Positions 37,207 through 45,585 of a DNA stretch of 64,000 bases are shown here, piece after piece; position 1 is the first letter of the stretch, and each line of letters starts with the position of its first letter. The notes below the pieces were generated by a model. That model did no database searches. It was not told where the DNA came from and saw only the letters and a program-made list of their open reading frames with translations. Origin of the DNA: JAKFWF01 sp963750535 (GTDB lineage: Bacteria; Pseudomonadota; Alphaproteobacteria; Rhizobiales; Hyphomicrobiaceae); contig CAVVRF010000028.1 in the NCBI GenBank assembly GCA_963750535.1, positions 310,001 to 374,000 of the forward strand. The letters are read 5' to 3'. Position numbers and translations under genes: made by a program.

Positions 37207-38460
37207 ATGATGATTGGTCGCGTATGGCTGAAGGCAAGGAAGGTGCTGTCGATCGCAGGGGCACGCGGCCCGGGGCGGCGATCGCGATCGTGGCTCAACC
37301 GCTTCGGACAATTCCGGAAGAGGAAGCCGCGAATTGATATTATCGGGGCGTATCAATTCATTGATACGACCGCGATTGGTGCTCCCCTTGGGGCGGACGA
37401 AGACCCAGGCAATACGATCAATTGGTTTATTCCGCCGGTTGGCAAAGGATCTGGCGGCCATTTGAATATATTTCGGCTTATCAATCTGCTTCATGCCGAG
37501 GGGTTCGTATCGCGAGTGGTAATCGTCGGCGCCTCGGCGTCGGCAACCGACGCTGAAACGAAGAGCACGATTGAAGGAATGTTTTTCCCGATCGAGGCGA
37601 GCATACATCAGGACCCGGTCACGGCACCACCGGCGCGCTTCAGCATGGCAACTTCCTGGCCCACGGCCTATGCCGTGCGTCGATTTCTCAGCACTGCACA
37701 TCGATGCTATTTCGTGCAGGATTTCGAGCCGCTGTTCTATCCGGCGGGAACCGATTATGCACTTGCGGAGGCGACGTATTGGTTTGGCTTTTTTGGCATC
37801 ACGGCAGGGCGATGGCTCGCCACCAAGCTGGCCTCTGAATATGGAATGAAAACGGTTTCGATGGGCTTTTCGAGCGAGCCGGAGTTCTATCGGCCGATGC
37901 CGCGGTCCGCGCCCGGTGGCCGTCGAATCTTCTTCTATGCCCGGCCGTCGACACCGAGACGCGGCTTCGAGCTGGGATTGCTGGTCTTGCATGAGGTATC
38001 CCGGCGCATACCTGGTGTGGAGGTCCTGTTCGCTGGCGGCGACACATCGAGGTACAAAATTCCATTTGATCACGTCGATGCCGGAGTTCTGGAGCTCCGC
38101 GACCTGGCCGCGGTTTACAGTCAATGTGATGTGGCGCTCGTACTGTCGTTCTCGAACGCGTCGTTGCTGCCGCTGGAACTGATGGCATGCGGAACGCCAG
38201 TGGTGTCCAATCTGGGCGCCAACAACGAATGGCTGTTGGATCATGGCAACGTGGTTCTCGCGGCTCCCACGATAGACGGCTTGGCCTCAGCCATTTGTGA
38301 AATACTGCTGGACGATGACCGGCGGGAGCGGTTGCGCGCCGATGGGCTGAAGGCGGTTGCGACTGGCGATTGGGGCAAGGAGGCGGCTATCGTGGCCGGC
38401 GCCCTGCGGCGCCTTGCAGGCAATGCGGACCCAGCATCACGCGAAAGCGCCGGCAACTGA
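37207..38460 (+). CDS. WsaF-like glycosyltransferase
   Basis: 417 residues from the ATG at 37207. The N-terminal domain has INWFIPPVGKGSGGHLNIFR and YFVQDFEPLFYPAGTDYALA; the C-terminal domain IFFYARPSTPRRGFELGLLV, LRDLAAVYSQCDVALVLSFS, and LPLELMACGTPVVSNLGANN, the GT-B donor motif. These match WsaF-type rhamnosyltransferases of polyrhamnan assembly more than general GT4 enzymes. The upstream 200 bp show no gene. It is the last gene of the glycan region before tRNA-Leu. Confidence 0.72.
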   Translation: MMIGRVWLKARKVLSIAGARGPGRRSRSWLNRFGQFRKRKPRIDIIGAYQFIDTTAIGAPLGADEDPGNTINWFIPPVGKGSGGHLNIFRLINLLHAEGFVSRVVIVGASASATDAETKSTIEGMFFPIEASIHQDPVTAPPARFSMATSWPTAYAVRRFLSTAHRCYFVQDFEPLFYPAGTDYALAEATYWFGFFGITAGRWLATKLASEYGMKTVSMGFSSEPEFYRPMPRSAPGGRRIFFYARPSTPRRGFELGLLVLHEVSRRIPGVEVLFAGGDTSRYKIPFDHVDAGVLELRDLAAVYSQCDVALVLSFSNASLLPLELMACGTPVVSNLGANNEWLLDHGNVVLAAPTIDGLASAICEILLDDDRRERLRADGLKAVATGDWGKEAAIVAGALRRLAGNADPASRESAGN

Positions 38461-38543
38461 GGTTCGAAGTCCTCGAAGCCGGCAGGGAATGAAGCTTACG
38501 AGGCGACCACTGACCCGATCGGCGCCGGTCAGATCGCTGTTGC

Positions 38544-38630
38544 TGGTGCCCCTGGCCCAACTCGAACGGGCACGCCATTGCTGGCAACAGATTTTGAGTC
38601 TGCCGCGTCTACCGGTTCCGCCACAGAGGC
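38544..38630 (-). tRNA. tRNA-Leu(CAA)
   Basis: 87 nt on the minus strand from GCCTCTG at 38630 to the encoded CCA at 38544. The 7-bp acceptor pairs GCCTCTG with CAGGGGC, discriminator A. Anticodon loop ACTCAAAAT with CAA, a long variable arm (TGCCAGCAATGGCG) and the TpsiC loop GTTCGAGT confirm a class II leucine tRNA. Its 3' end faces the glycan region. Confidence 0.95.
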
Positions 38631-38720
38631 ATTCGACGCGGAGCCGGTGACGTTCCGCGCCGGCCCGACATAGCCTACCATCGGCGCAGGTTCAACGGCT
38701 TATCTGGGACGAGACGACCG

Positions 38721-38966
38721 ATGACGCAATCGACGCTTGAAACCTCGCGCAATCGCTTTGCCGATCCCGATGCCGCCTATCGGCTGCTGATCGATGCGCA
38801 CCGTGGCCTCGGCGACGACGACAGCGCCGCGCTCAACGCCCGGCTCGTGCTGATCCTGGCCAACCAGATCGGCGATCTCGACGTGCTGGCGCAGGCGATC
38901 ACGCTCGCCACCGCGTCCGGCAGCCCGGCCAAGCCGGCTGCGCTCACGCCGGCTCGTGCACCTTGA
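38721..38966 (+). CDS. DUF2783 family small protein
   Basis: 81 residues containing DPDAAYRLLIDAHRGLGDDD and SAALNARLVLILANQIGDLD, the DUF2783 consensus. Members usually follow an FAD-dependent aromatic hydroxylase gene; here the protein stands alone and converges on a cytochrome P450 gene, the two coding ends overlapping by 23 nt. Function unknown. Confidence 0.78.
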   Translation: MTQSTLETSRNRFADPDAAYRLLIDAHRGLGDDDSAALNARLVLILANQIGDLDVLAQAITLATASGSPAKPAALTPARAP

Positions 38967-40311
38967 ACATCAGTCCGCCCTTCGGCGTCAGCGTGACCGT
39001 GGCGTTGATGCCCGGCGGCTCGGCGCCGACATACTCCGGGCGGAACTTGCGCAGCAGGATCGACAGCGCCAGCGTGTTCTCGACCTGGCTCATCGCGCCG
39101 CCGATGCAGGAGCGCTTGCCGCCGCCGAACGGAATGTAGGTGTATGGCACCCGCTTCTGGTTGCCCATGAAGCGCTCGGGCCGGAACTCCTCCGGGTTCT
39201 CCCAATAGAGCGGGCTGTGATGGACCCCGTAGCAGAACATCACCACGCGGTCGCCGACCTTGATTTCCTTGCCGTCGATCTCATCGGGCTTGGCGGCGGT
39301 GCGGATCAGGCCCCAGATCGGTGGATAAAGCCGCATCGTCTCCTGGATCACGGCACGGGTATAGGCGAGCGCCGAGTAGTCGGCCGCGGTCGGCGCCCGG
39401 TCGCCGCACACCTGCTGGCCTTCGGCGCGAATGCGGTCGGCAGCCTCGGGATACTTGGAGGTCAGGTACATCGCCCAGGCAAGCGTCAGCGCCGTGGTCT
39501 CGGTGCCGGCCCAGAGATACTGCTTGAGCTCGTCGATCGCCTGCTGGTGATCGAACTCCGGCACCGTCGGATCCGCCACCACCGCCTCGATCATCTTGAG
39601 CAGCGTGCGCTCGCGCATCTCGCGCGGATCGGCCGCGATTACCGCCGGCGGCACGCTCCACCAGGCATCGACCGCCTTCGCCGCATCCTCCTCGGTGATC
39701 TCGAACTCCTCGCCGGCCACCTTCTTGAGGCGGATCGACTTGTGGTTCATGACGTCGGTGTAGGCCTTCACGCACTTGAACACGAAGTGCGGATTGAATG
39801 GCATGTCGCGATCGAACAGTGCCTTGCAGATCATGTCGGCGGCGAGCGTCCAGGTCTGCTCGACCATCTCGAAGGTCTCGCCGGTCTTGGCCAGCTCGCC
39901 CCATAGCTTCATCTTGGCGTCGATCGCGGCCAGGAAGTAGGGGATGTACTCGGCGAACATGTCCGGATGGAACGCCGGCTGCTGCGGCATGCGGATCTTC
40001 TGCCACAGCACGCCGTCGTTGGTGATCATGCTCTTGCCGAAGATCGGCTTCAGTCCGTCGAAATACTTGATGTAGTCGTCCGCTTTTGTAACGAGCACGC
40101 GCTTGAAGTGTTCCGGCTTGGTCAGCAGCACGACCCGCTGGCCGCCGATGTTGACCGGGATCACGCCGCCGTAGCGCTCGCCCATCATCATCAGCGTCTG
40201 CATCGGGTTGCCGCCACCCTTCATCAGTGGCGTGAGCTGGAACCATATCGAATTCTCCTCGCCCAGTTGATGGGCGTGGGAGACCGCTTGGGTTGTTGTC
40301 ATGGCGCTCAC
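38944..40311 (-). CDS. cytochrome P450
   Basis: Soluble bacterial P450 monooxygenase, 455 residues. The I-helix oxygen-activation motif is WAGTETTALTLAW, the K-helix ExxR is ETMRLYPPIW, and the heme-thiolate loop YIPFGGGKRSCIGGAMSQVE supplies the axial cysteine. The PERFMGNQKR segment precedes it. No ferredoxin/reductase is adjacent, though a seven-iron ferredoxin is encoded at 46244. Substrate unknown. Start ATG at 40311 gives the MSAMTTTQAVSH N-terminus, with no membrane anchor. Confidence 0.9.
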   Translation of the reverse strand: MSAMTTTQAVSHAHQLGEENSIWFQLTPLMKGGGNPMQTLMMMGERYGGVIPVNIGGQRVVLLTKPEHFKRVLVTKADDYIKYFDGLKPIFGKSMITNDGVLWQKIRMPQQPAFHPDMFAEYIPYFLAAIDAKMKLWGELAKTGETFEMVEQTWTLAADMICKALFDRDMPFNPHFVFKCVKAYTDVMNHKSIRLKKVAGEEFEITEEDAAKAVDAWWSVPPAVIAADPREMRERTLLKMIEAVVADPTVPEFDHQQAIDELKQYLWAGTETTALTLAWAMYLTSKYPEAADRIRAEGQQVCGDRAPTAADYSALAYTRAVIQETMRLYPPIWGLIRTAAKPDEIDGKEIKVGDRVVMFCYGVHHSPLYWENPEEFRPERFMGNQKRVPYTYIPFGGGKRSCIGGAMSQVENTLALSILLRKFRPEYVGAEPPGINATVTLTPKGGLMFKVHEPA

Positions 40312-40390
40312 GGGGACCTCGGAAGATGTGTCATCCCTCTACAGCATTCAATTTCCAGGCCGAACGCGACCCCCAGCCGCAGCGAAATGC

Positions 40391-41059
40391 TCAGGCTGTG
40401 GTTAACGACCGCAGTGGTGGCGAGATAAGTGCCTGCCCGGCGGCGGCGTAAGTAGCAACGATCGCCCGCTCGCCTTCGACCCTCACATGCCCGCCAGCAA
40501 CGAGGCCGAGCGCGTGCGGGTAGAGGATATGCTCCTGCTCGAGCACCCGGGCGGCGAGGGTATCCGGCGTGTCGGTCGGCAGCACCCTTACCGCGGCTTG
40601 TGCGACGATTGGTCCAGTGTCCATCTCGAGGCGAACGAAATGCACGGTGCAGCCGTGGATCATCAATCCCTGGTCGATGGCGCGGGCGTGCGTGTCGAGC
40701 CCCGGCAGCGACGGCAGCAGCGAGGGATGAATGTTGAGCTGCCGGTCACGCCAGCGGTCGACGAACCCGCCGGTCAAGAGCCGCATGAACCCGGCATTGC
40801 AGATCAGGTCGACGCCGTGATCGAGCAGTGCGCCGTGCAGCTTCATCTCGAACGGCACGCGCGAGGCGAACTGCTTGTGGTCGATCGCGACGGTCCTGAT
40901 GCCCGCCGCCGCCGCACGCTCGAGGCCGGCTGCTTCCGGCCGGTTCGACACGACCACGGCGATTTCGGCCGGAAACAAGGGGTCCCGGCAGGCTTCGATC
41001 AGCGACATCATGTTCGAGCCGCGGCCCGAAATCAAAATTCCGACGCGTTTCTTCGTCAT
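40391..41059 (-). CDS. purN: phosphoribosylglycinamide formyltransferase PurN
   Basis: Third step of purine synthesis, transferring formyl from 10-formyl-THF to GAR. 222 residues from the ATG at 41059: KKRVGILISGRGSNMMSLIE is the phosphate-binding start, the catalytic region is NAGFMRLLTGGFVDRW and NIHPSLLPSLPGLDTHARAI, with TVHFVRLEMDTGPIVAQAAV following. Upstream in-frame codons to 41185 are not PurN-like. Usually linked with purM, which is not adjacent here. Confidence 0.92.
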   Translation of the reverse strand: MTKKRVGILISGRGSNMMSLIEACRDPLFPAEIAVVVSNRPEAAGLERAAAAGIRTVAIDHKQFASRVPFEMKLHGALLDHGVDLICNAGFMRLLTGGFVDRWRDRQLNIHPSLLPSLPGLDTHARAIDQGLMIHGCTVHFVRLEMDTGPIVAQAAVRVLPTDTPDTLAARVLEQEHILYPHALGLVAGGHVRVEGERAIVATYAAAGQALISPPLRSLTTA

Positions 41060-41210
41060 GGGCGTTCGCTTACCATACTCGCCAGTGCTCGCCATAGTGT
41101 TGGATTTTGCCGCTATAAGCGGCGGTGGCGCCGCACGATTGCTGGGTGTCCTTGTGTGCGTTTTGGCTGCGTCCGGCCGGACCAATTATATAGGCCTACC
41201 AGAAAGTTGG

Positions 41211-42065
41211 ATGTTCCAGATGACCCATCACTCGAAGGCTTGGACAATGGCCCGCGCCGGGTTCGTCGCCGCGTCCTTGGCTGCGGCAGCATCGTCGGCG
41301 GTCGCGGCGCCGACATGCGGCAATGATGCCGCCGGGTTCGAGGCGTGGACGACCCAGATGCGGGCCATGGCGCAAGGGCAAGGCATCTCCGCCGCTACCG
41401 CGGCCTCGGCGATGTCGGGAATATTCTATGATTCCAACGTCATCCGCCTCGACCGCTCGCAGCGGTCGTTCAAGCTGTCATTCGAACAGTTTTATGCCAA
41501 GCGCGTCTCCAGCGCGCTGATTTCGCGTGGCCAACGACAGCTTGCCTCTCATGCACAGCTTTTTTCGCAGATCGAGCGGCGATACGGCGTGCCGGGCGCA
41601 ATCCTGGTCGCGATCTGGGGTCTCGAGACCAACTACGGCGCCGATGGCAATGGCGGCAAGCCGATCGTCAACTCGCTGGCGACACTGGCCTATGACTGCC
41701 GCCGCACCGAATTCTTCCAGAACGAGCTGATCAACGCCATGCGCATCGTCGATCGCGGCGACATGCAGGCCATGCAGCTTCGGGGCGGCTGGGCCGGGGA
41801 GATCGGGCCGATGCAATTCCTGCCGTCGTCCTACGTGAAGTTTGCGGTCGACTTCGATGGCGATGGCCGCAAGGATCTTATCCACAGCGTTCCCGACATG
41901 CTGGCCTCGACCGCCAACTACTTCAAGCAGAAGGGTTGGGTCGCAGGCCAGGAATGGCAGCCGGGCTCGGCCAACTATGCCGTCATCCAGGAGTGGAACA
42001 AGGCCGAGGTCTACGCCAAGACGATCGCGATCATGGCCGCCAAGCTCGACGGACGCTTCCAGTAG
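41211..42065 (+). CDS. lytic murein transglycosylase, MltB/SLT_2 family
   Basis: Periplasmic peptidoglycan glycosidase of about 284 residues. N-terminal signal MARAGFVAASLAAAASSAVA ends before APTCG; alternative ATGs at 41211, 41220 and 41247 are all possible. FEAWTTQMRAMAQGQGIS begins the mature domain. The catalytic glutamate is in AIWGLETNYGADGNGG, followed by EFFQNELINAMRI, GGWAGEIGPMQFLPSSYVKF and DFDGDGRKDLIHSVPDMLAS, the family core. No C-terminal peptidoglycan-binding domain is attached. Confidence 0.88.
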   Translation: MFQMTHHSKAWTMARAGFVAASLAAAASSAVAAPTCGNDAAGFEAWTTQMRAMAQGQGISAATAASAMSGIFYDSNVIRLDRSQRSFKLSFEQFYAKRVSSALISRGQRQLASHAQLFSQIERRYGVPGAILVAIWGLETNYGADGNGGKPIVNSLATLAYDCRRTEFFQNELINAMRIVDRGDMQAMQLRGGWAGEIGPMQFLPSSYVKFAVDFDGDGRKDLIHSVPDMLASTANYFKQKGWVAGQEWQPGSANYAVIQEWNKAEVYAKTIAIMAAKLDGRFQ

Positions 42066-42070
42066 GCCGC

Positions 42071-42676
42071 CTATCGCTCGAAGATCGGCACGTGGCGGCC
42101 AGCCGATCGGGGCATCTCCTGGCGTAGGCGCGGATCGTCGGCAACCTCGACCTGCTGCTGGTAGGCGCGAAAACCTGCGCTGCGGTAGAACTGCAGCGCC
42201 GCCGGATGGTCGAGGGTGCAGGTGTGGACCCACAGCCGTCGAATCGGGCTCGACCAGGCCCGCGCGATCGCTTCGCGCATCATGTATCGGCCCACGCCCT
42301 TGCCGATGAAATCGCGCGTAACGCCGAAGAACGAGATCTCGCACGCCTGGGCTTCGCGGTAGTCGAGCTCGAGCATGCCGGCCTCGATGCCATCAACCGT
42401 CAGGACGTGCACCGCAACCGCCGGATCGTGGATCGTCGCGGCCAGCTCGTCGTCGCTCATGCGCAGTCGCGAGAACCAGAGCCATTCCTCGCCGACGCTG
42501 CGAAACAGCCGCCGGTACCAGTCGAGGTCCGGGCGTTCGACGCGCCTCAGTGCGACACCCGGAGGCGGCGGCGCAATCGCGTCATCGGGCGGCGCCGTCA
42601 TCTCCAGCGAGGTGACGATGGTTGCCACCTTGCCTGCCGGCACGGTCATGAATCCATCGGGAGCGATCTGCGGCAT
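42071..42676 (-). CDS. GNAT-family N-acetyltransferase
   Basis: 201 residues. Acetyl-CoA-binding motif A is VTRDFIGKGVGRYMMREAI, followed by the motif-B strand RRLWVHTCTLDHPAALQFYR and SAGFRAYQQQVEV. MLELDYREAQACEISFFGV supplies the central strands. Acceptor unknown. It starts 44 nt after the btaB stop on the same strand, so it is probably the last gene of the plcP-btaA-btaB operon, a puzzling partner for lipid remodelling. Confidence 0.82.
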   Translation of the reverse strand: MPQIAPDGFMTVPAGKVATIVTSLEMTAPPDDAIAPPPPGVALRRVERPDLDWYRRLFRSVGEEWLWFSRLRMSDDELAATIHDPAVAVHVLTVDGIEAGMLELDYREAQACEISFFGVTRDFIGKGVGRYMMREAIARAWSSPIRRLWVHTCTLDHPAALQFYRSAGFRAYQQQVEVADDPRLRQEMPRSAGRHVPIFER

Positions 42677-42720
42677 CGGCGGCTGTCCTCGAGCACGGCC
42701 GTCTCGATAGCACGATGCCG

Positions 42721-43377
42721 CTATCGGCGCTGCATCGTCGCGTAGGTGGCGTAGCCGCGGAACGGGTGCGTGACGAATGCGTCCAGCCCATTGGCCGCGG
42801 CCGCGCGTCGGATCTCGCCTTCGAGCTCGGCACTGGGGTGGACCGAGAACCGCGCCAGCCATGCATAGAGCGCCGACTTGGCGAGCGCGGGGCAGTCTTC
42901 GAGCTGGCCGAAATCGACGATGTGCAGCGAGCCGCGCGGGCCCAGTTGCCGGGCCGCGGTCGTGAGTACCTGTCGCCACGGCGGGATCATCGACAGGGTG
43001 TACGAGATGAAAATGCGGTCGGCTGCCGGAAAGCCGAACAGCTGATGCAAGTCGAAGTTGGTGGCGTCGCCCGGCTCGATCCTTATGCGACCTTCGAGTC
43101 CCGCCGCGACGATCCGCTTGCGCGCCGTGGCGAGCATGGCCTCGGATATGTCGAACCCGAAGAATCGGGCATTGGGATAGAATCTTGCCGCTTCGATCAG
43201 ATTGCGCGCGGTGCCGCAGCCGACCTCGACCACGGTGCCGTCGTCAGGCGGTAGCAGACCGGCGATCAGCGTATCCCGGCCCAGCAGGAAATTGCGTCGC
43301 GTCGCATCATAGAAATGGCGCTGGTAGCGGTAGATGCGATCCATGCTGGTCGCGGCGGAAGCCGAGTGGTCGCTCAT
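42721..43377 (-). CDS. btaB: BtaB-like S-adenosylmethionine:diacylglyceryl-homoserine N-methyltransferase
   Basis: Class I methyltransferase of 218 residues; three successive methylations would turn diacylglyceryl-homoserine into the betaine lipid DGTS. YRYQRHFYDATRRNFLLGRD is the BtaB-type opening; SAM-binding motif I is GTVVEVGCGTARNLIEAARF, with FFGFDISEAMLATARKRI and FISYTLSMIPPWRQVL following. The ATG at 43377 overlaps the btaA stop (ATGA). Identity as BtaB rests on this coupling with btaA plus the motifs. Confidence 0.85.
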   Translation of the reverse strand: MSDHSASAATSMDRIYRYQRHFYDATRRNFLLGRDTLIAGLLPPDDGTVVEVGCGTARNLIEAARFYPNARFFGFDISEAMLATARKRIVAAGLEGRIRIEPGDATNFDLHQLFGFPAADRIFISYTLSMIPPWRQVLTTAARQLGPRGSLHIVDFGQLEDCPALAKSALYAWLARFSVHPSAELEGEIRRAAAANGLDAFVTHPFRGYATYATMQRR

Positions 43378-44645
43378 GGGGTCCCGGCGCACTTGATGTA
43401 GAGATGGAAGCCGCCATAGATCGCTGACCGGTCGCGCAGCGTCCAGGCCCGCGAACGCTCCGCCTCGTAGTGCCACTGGCTCAGGATCGCATCCGGCACC
43501 CGACCCGGCAGCAGCGTCGGCGCCGCGGCGGTGCGGAAGATGACGCGAGCGCCGGGCCGCGATGTGCGAGTGATTTCGGTCCACAGCTCGGTCAGCACCT
43601 CGTCCGACATCCAGTCCTGGGCATCGAGCAGCACATAGCGGTCGAGGCTGGCGGCCGGCTGCTGCCGCAAGTGCTCGGTGAACGAGATCCTTCGAACGTC
43701 GACTCGCGTCGCATTGGCCCGCACGCAATCGAAATGGCGCAGCTCGAGGTACGGCGGGATGCTGCCGCCAGGCGCCGGATCATAGCGCCGCGCGAAGGCC
43801 TGGCGGGCGAAGTAGTTCTGTTCCAGCGCGAAGCCACAGGCCAGTCGCTCGAGGCGCTGGTGCAATACCGCCGCGATGCCGCCGTCGTGGTCGGCGGCGA
43901 GCGCCTTGTATTGCTGCGGCGGGATGCCGAGACCGAACAGCGCCGCCGGTCTGTCGATCAGCCAACGCACGAGGAAGCGATCGAGCAGCGGCGCAAGCTC
44001 GGTCTCGAACACGCGCCTCTGCTCTTCGAGATCGCGCGCGGCCGCCAGCCGGCGAGGGTCGCTGCCATGCAGGCGCGCCAGCAGATGGGCGGCGGAAATG
44101 AAGCGGCCCAGCAGGCCATAGCGGTAGATGTTGCGCGCGAATCGCGTGATCCGCCGCCGGCCAGTGATGTCACGCCCTTCCCAGTAGGCCCGTGTCTCCG
44201 GGTCGAGCGTGGCCCGCAGATAGCGGTGATAATTGTCGACATTCACTTGGTCGTCGGCGCGCGCGAAGAAGCGCTGGAACTCGGCGTGCGACGGCAGATG
44301 CTCCGCCGCGGCGAGCTTTAGACGGTTGAGGGCGACATGGGCTCGGTTGAGATCGACCGCGGTAATGTGCGCCGGACTGGCCGACAGATAGCTCATCACA
44401 TTGCATCCGCCGGAGGCGATGACGACCATTCGGCTGTCGCCGTCGATTTCGAGCGCCTCGAGATCGACGACCGGATCCTCCCAGATCTGGGCATAGACGA
44501 GATTGCCGAACACCACGGTGAAGAGCCGCTCCTGCAGGCCCTCCCGCGTCACCGCGCGATGGCGGTGGACGGCGCTGCCGATGAGCTTTTTCGAGCCGGC
44601 GAGGGTCTCGTCTCTCCGCGGAAGCGGGGCAGAAATGGTGTTCAC
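43374..44645 (-). CDS. btaA: BtaA, S-adenosylmethionine:diacylglycerol 3-amino-3-carboxypropyltransferase
   Basis: DUF3419 enzyme making diacylglyceryl-homoserine from diacylglycerol, the committed step to phosphorus-free betaine lipids. I use a GTG at 44645 with GGAG at good spacing; 423 residues. VVFGNLVYAQIWEDPVVDLE, IASGGCNVMSYLSASPAHIT and AVDLNRAHVALNRLKLAA form the SAM-binding half. LLDAQDWMSDEVLTELWTEI and VIFRTAAAPTLLPGRVPD near the C-terminus are typical. Start lies 44 nt after the plcP stop and the stop overlaps btaB. Confidence 0.9.
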   Translation of the reverse strand: MNTISAPLPRRDETLAGSKKLIGSAVHRHRAVTREGLQERLFTVVFGNLVYAQIWEDPVVDLEALEIDGDSRMVVIASGGCNVMSYLSASPAHITAVDLNRAHVALNRLKLAAAEHLPSHAEFQRFFARADDQVNVDNYHRYLRATLDPETRAYWEGRDITGRRRITRFARNIYRYGLLGRFISAAHLLARLHGSDPRRLAAARDLEEQRRVFETELAPLLDRFLVRWLIDRPAALFGLGIPPQQYKALAADHDGGIAAVLHQRLERLACGFALEQNYFARQAFARRYDPAPGGSIPPYLELRHFDCVRANATRVDVRRISFTEHLRQQPAASLDRYVLLDAQDWMSDEVLTELWTEITRTSRPGARVIFRTAAAPTLLPGRVPDAILSQWHYEAERSRAWTLRDRSAIYGGFHLYIKCAGTP

Positions 44646-44689
44646 ATTCGTCTCCGGATTGCACGCGCACGCGGCCTGGGCAGTCGACT

Positions 44690-45496
44690 TCAGGCGGCCG
44701 CCACTTCCACCAGCCGGCCGGCCGCCGCCTCCGCCCGTTGCCGGGTGATCGCCAGCCAATCGATTACGACCAACTCGCCGGAATGGGTCTCCGCGATCGC
44801 GGTGCAGCTTTCGACCCAGTCGCCGGTGTTCATGTAGTGGAGATTGCCGATTTGCCGGCTGGCGGCGTGGTGGATATGGCCGCAGATGACGCCGTCGGCG
44901 CCGCGCCGGCCGGCCTCGGCAGCCAGCGCTTCCTCGAACTCGCCGATGAAGTTCACGGCGGTTTTCACGCGTTGCTTGAGGTAGCCCGAGAGCGACCAGT
45001 AGCCGAGCCCCCACCGCCGCCGCACCCAGTTGAGCGGCCCGTTCGTCCACAGCGCCAGCTCATAGGACCGGTCGCCAAGGAATGCGAGCCAGCGGGCATA
45101 ACGTACGATGATGTCGAACTCGTCGCCGTGCAGCACCAGATAGCGGCGGCCGTCGGCGGTGGTGTGGACCGCATCGCGCCGGATTTCGACGCCGCCGAAG
45201 TTCAGGTCGCAGTAGTCGCGCAGCGCCTCGTCGTGATTGCCGGGAATGAAAACGACGCGCGCACCCTTGCGCGCCCGCCGAAGCAGCTTCTGCAACACGT
45301 CGTTGTGCGGCTGCGGCCAGTGCGGTCCGCGGCGCACCTTCCAGAAGTCGACAATGTCGCCGACGAGGTAGATCGTCTCGGCATCGATTTCGCGCAGGAA
45401 CTCTAGCAGAGCGGTGGCCTGCGAGGATCGCGTGCCCAGATGCACGTCCGAGATAAACAAGGCTCGGAAATGTTGCTTGTCCGATCGCGTTCGCAC
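44690..45496 (-). CDS. plcP: PlcP/LpxH-like metallophosphoesterase (probable lipid-remodelling phospholipase C)
   Basis: Calcineurin-type phosphoesterase of 268 residues from a GTG at 45496 preceded by GAGGGGGG. Metal motifs: LFISDVHLGTRSSQ, LVGDIVDFWK, IPGNHDEALRDYC, LVLHGDEFDIIVRY, VICGHIHHAA. Such sequences are often labelled UDP-2,3-diacylglucosamine diphosphatase, but the alphaproteobacterial PlcP phospholipase C, which releases diacylglycerol from phospholipids under phosphate starvation, is the same type. The direct coupling to btaA, which consumes diacylglycerol, favours PlcP. A candidate Pho box lies upstream. Confidence 0.78.
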   Translation of the reverse strand: MRTRSDKQHFRALFISDVHLGTRSSQATALLEFLREIDAETIYLVGDIVDFWKVRRGPHWPQPHNDVLQKLLRRARKGARVVFIPGNHDEALRDYCDLNFGGVEIRRDAVHTTADGRRYLVLHGDEFDIIVRYARWLAFLGDRSYELALWTNGPLNWVRRRWGLGYWSLSGYLKQRVKTAVNFIGEFEEALAAEAGRRGADGVICGHIHHAASRQIGNLHYMNTGDWVESCTAIAETHSGELVVIDWLAITRQRAEAAAGRLVEVAAA

Positions 45497-45549
45497 GACA
45501 CCGGCCCCCCTCGTCAAGTCGAGCTTGCGGCGCACAAAATCCGAGTTGT

Positions 45550-45567
45550 GTTTCAGTCATGTGACAA
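45550..45567 (-). promoter_or_regulatory. candidate Pho box upstream of plcP-btaAB
   Basis: On the minus strand TTGTCAC-ATGA-CTGAAAC has the 7-4-7 spacing of Pho boxes (CTGTCAT-N4-CTGTCAT). The first half-site matches well and the second only partly. It lies 54-71 nt upstream of the chosen plcP start. Confidence 0.4.
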
Positions 45568-45585
45568 AGCGACGGTCGCCGCCGC

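Noticed and set aside
44690..45496. Calling this gene lpxH of lipid A synthesis
   Set aside because: Motifs fit both LpxH and PlcP, but the coupling to btaA and the candidate Pho box favour the lipid-remodelling phospholipase; a tree is needed to settle it.
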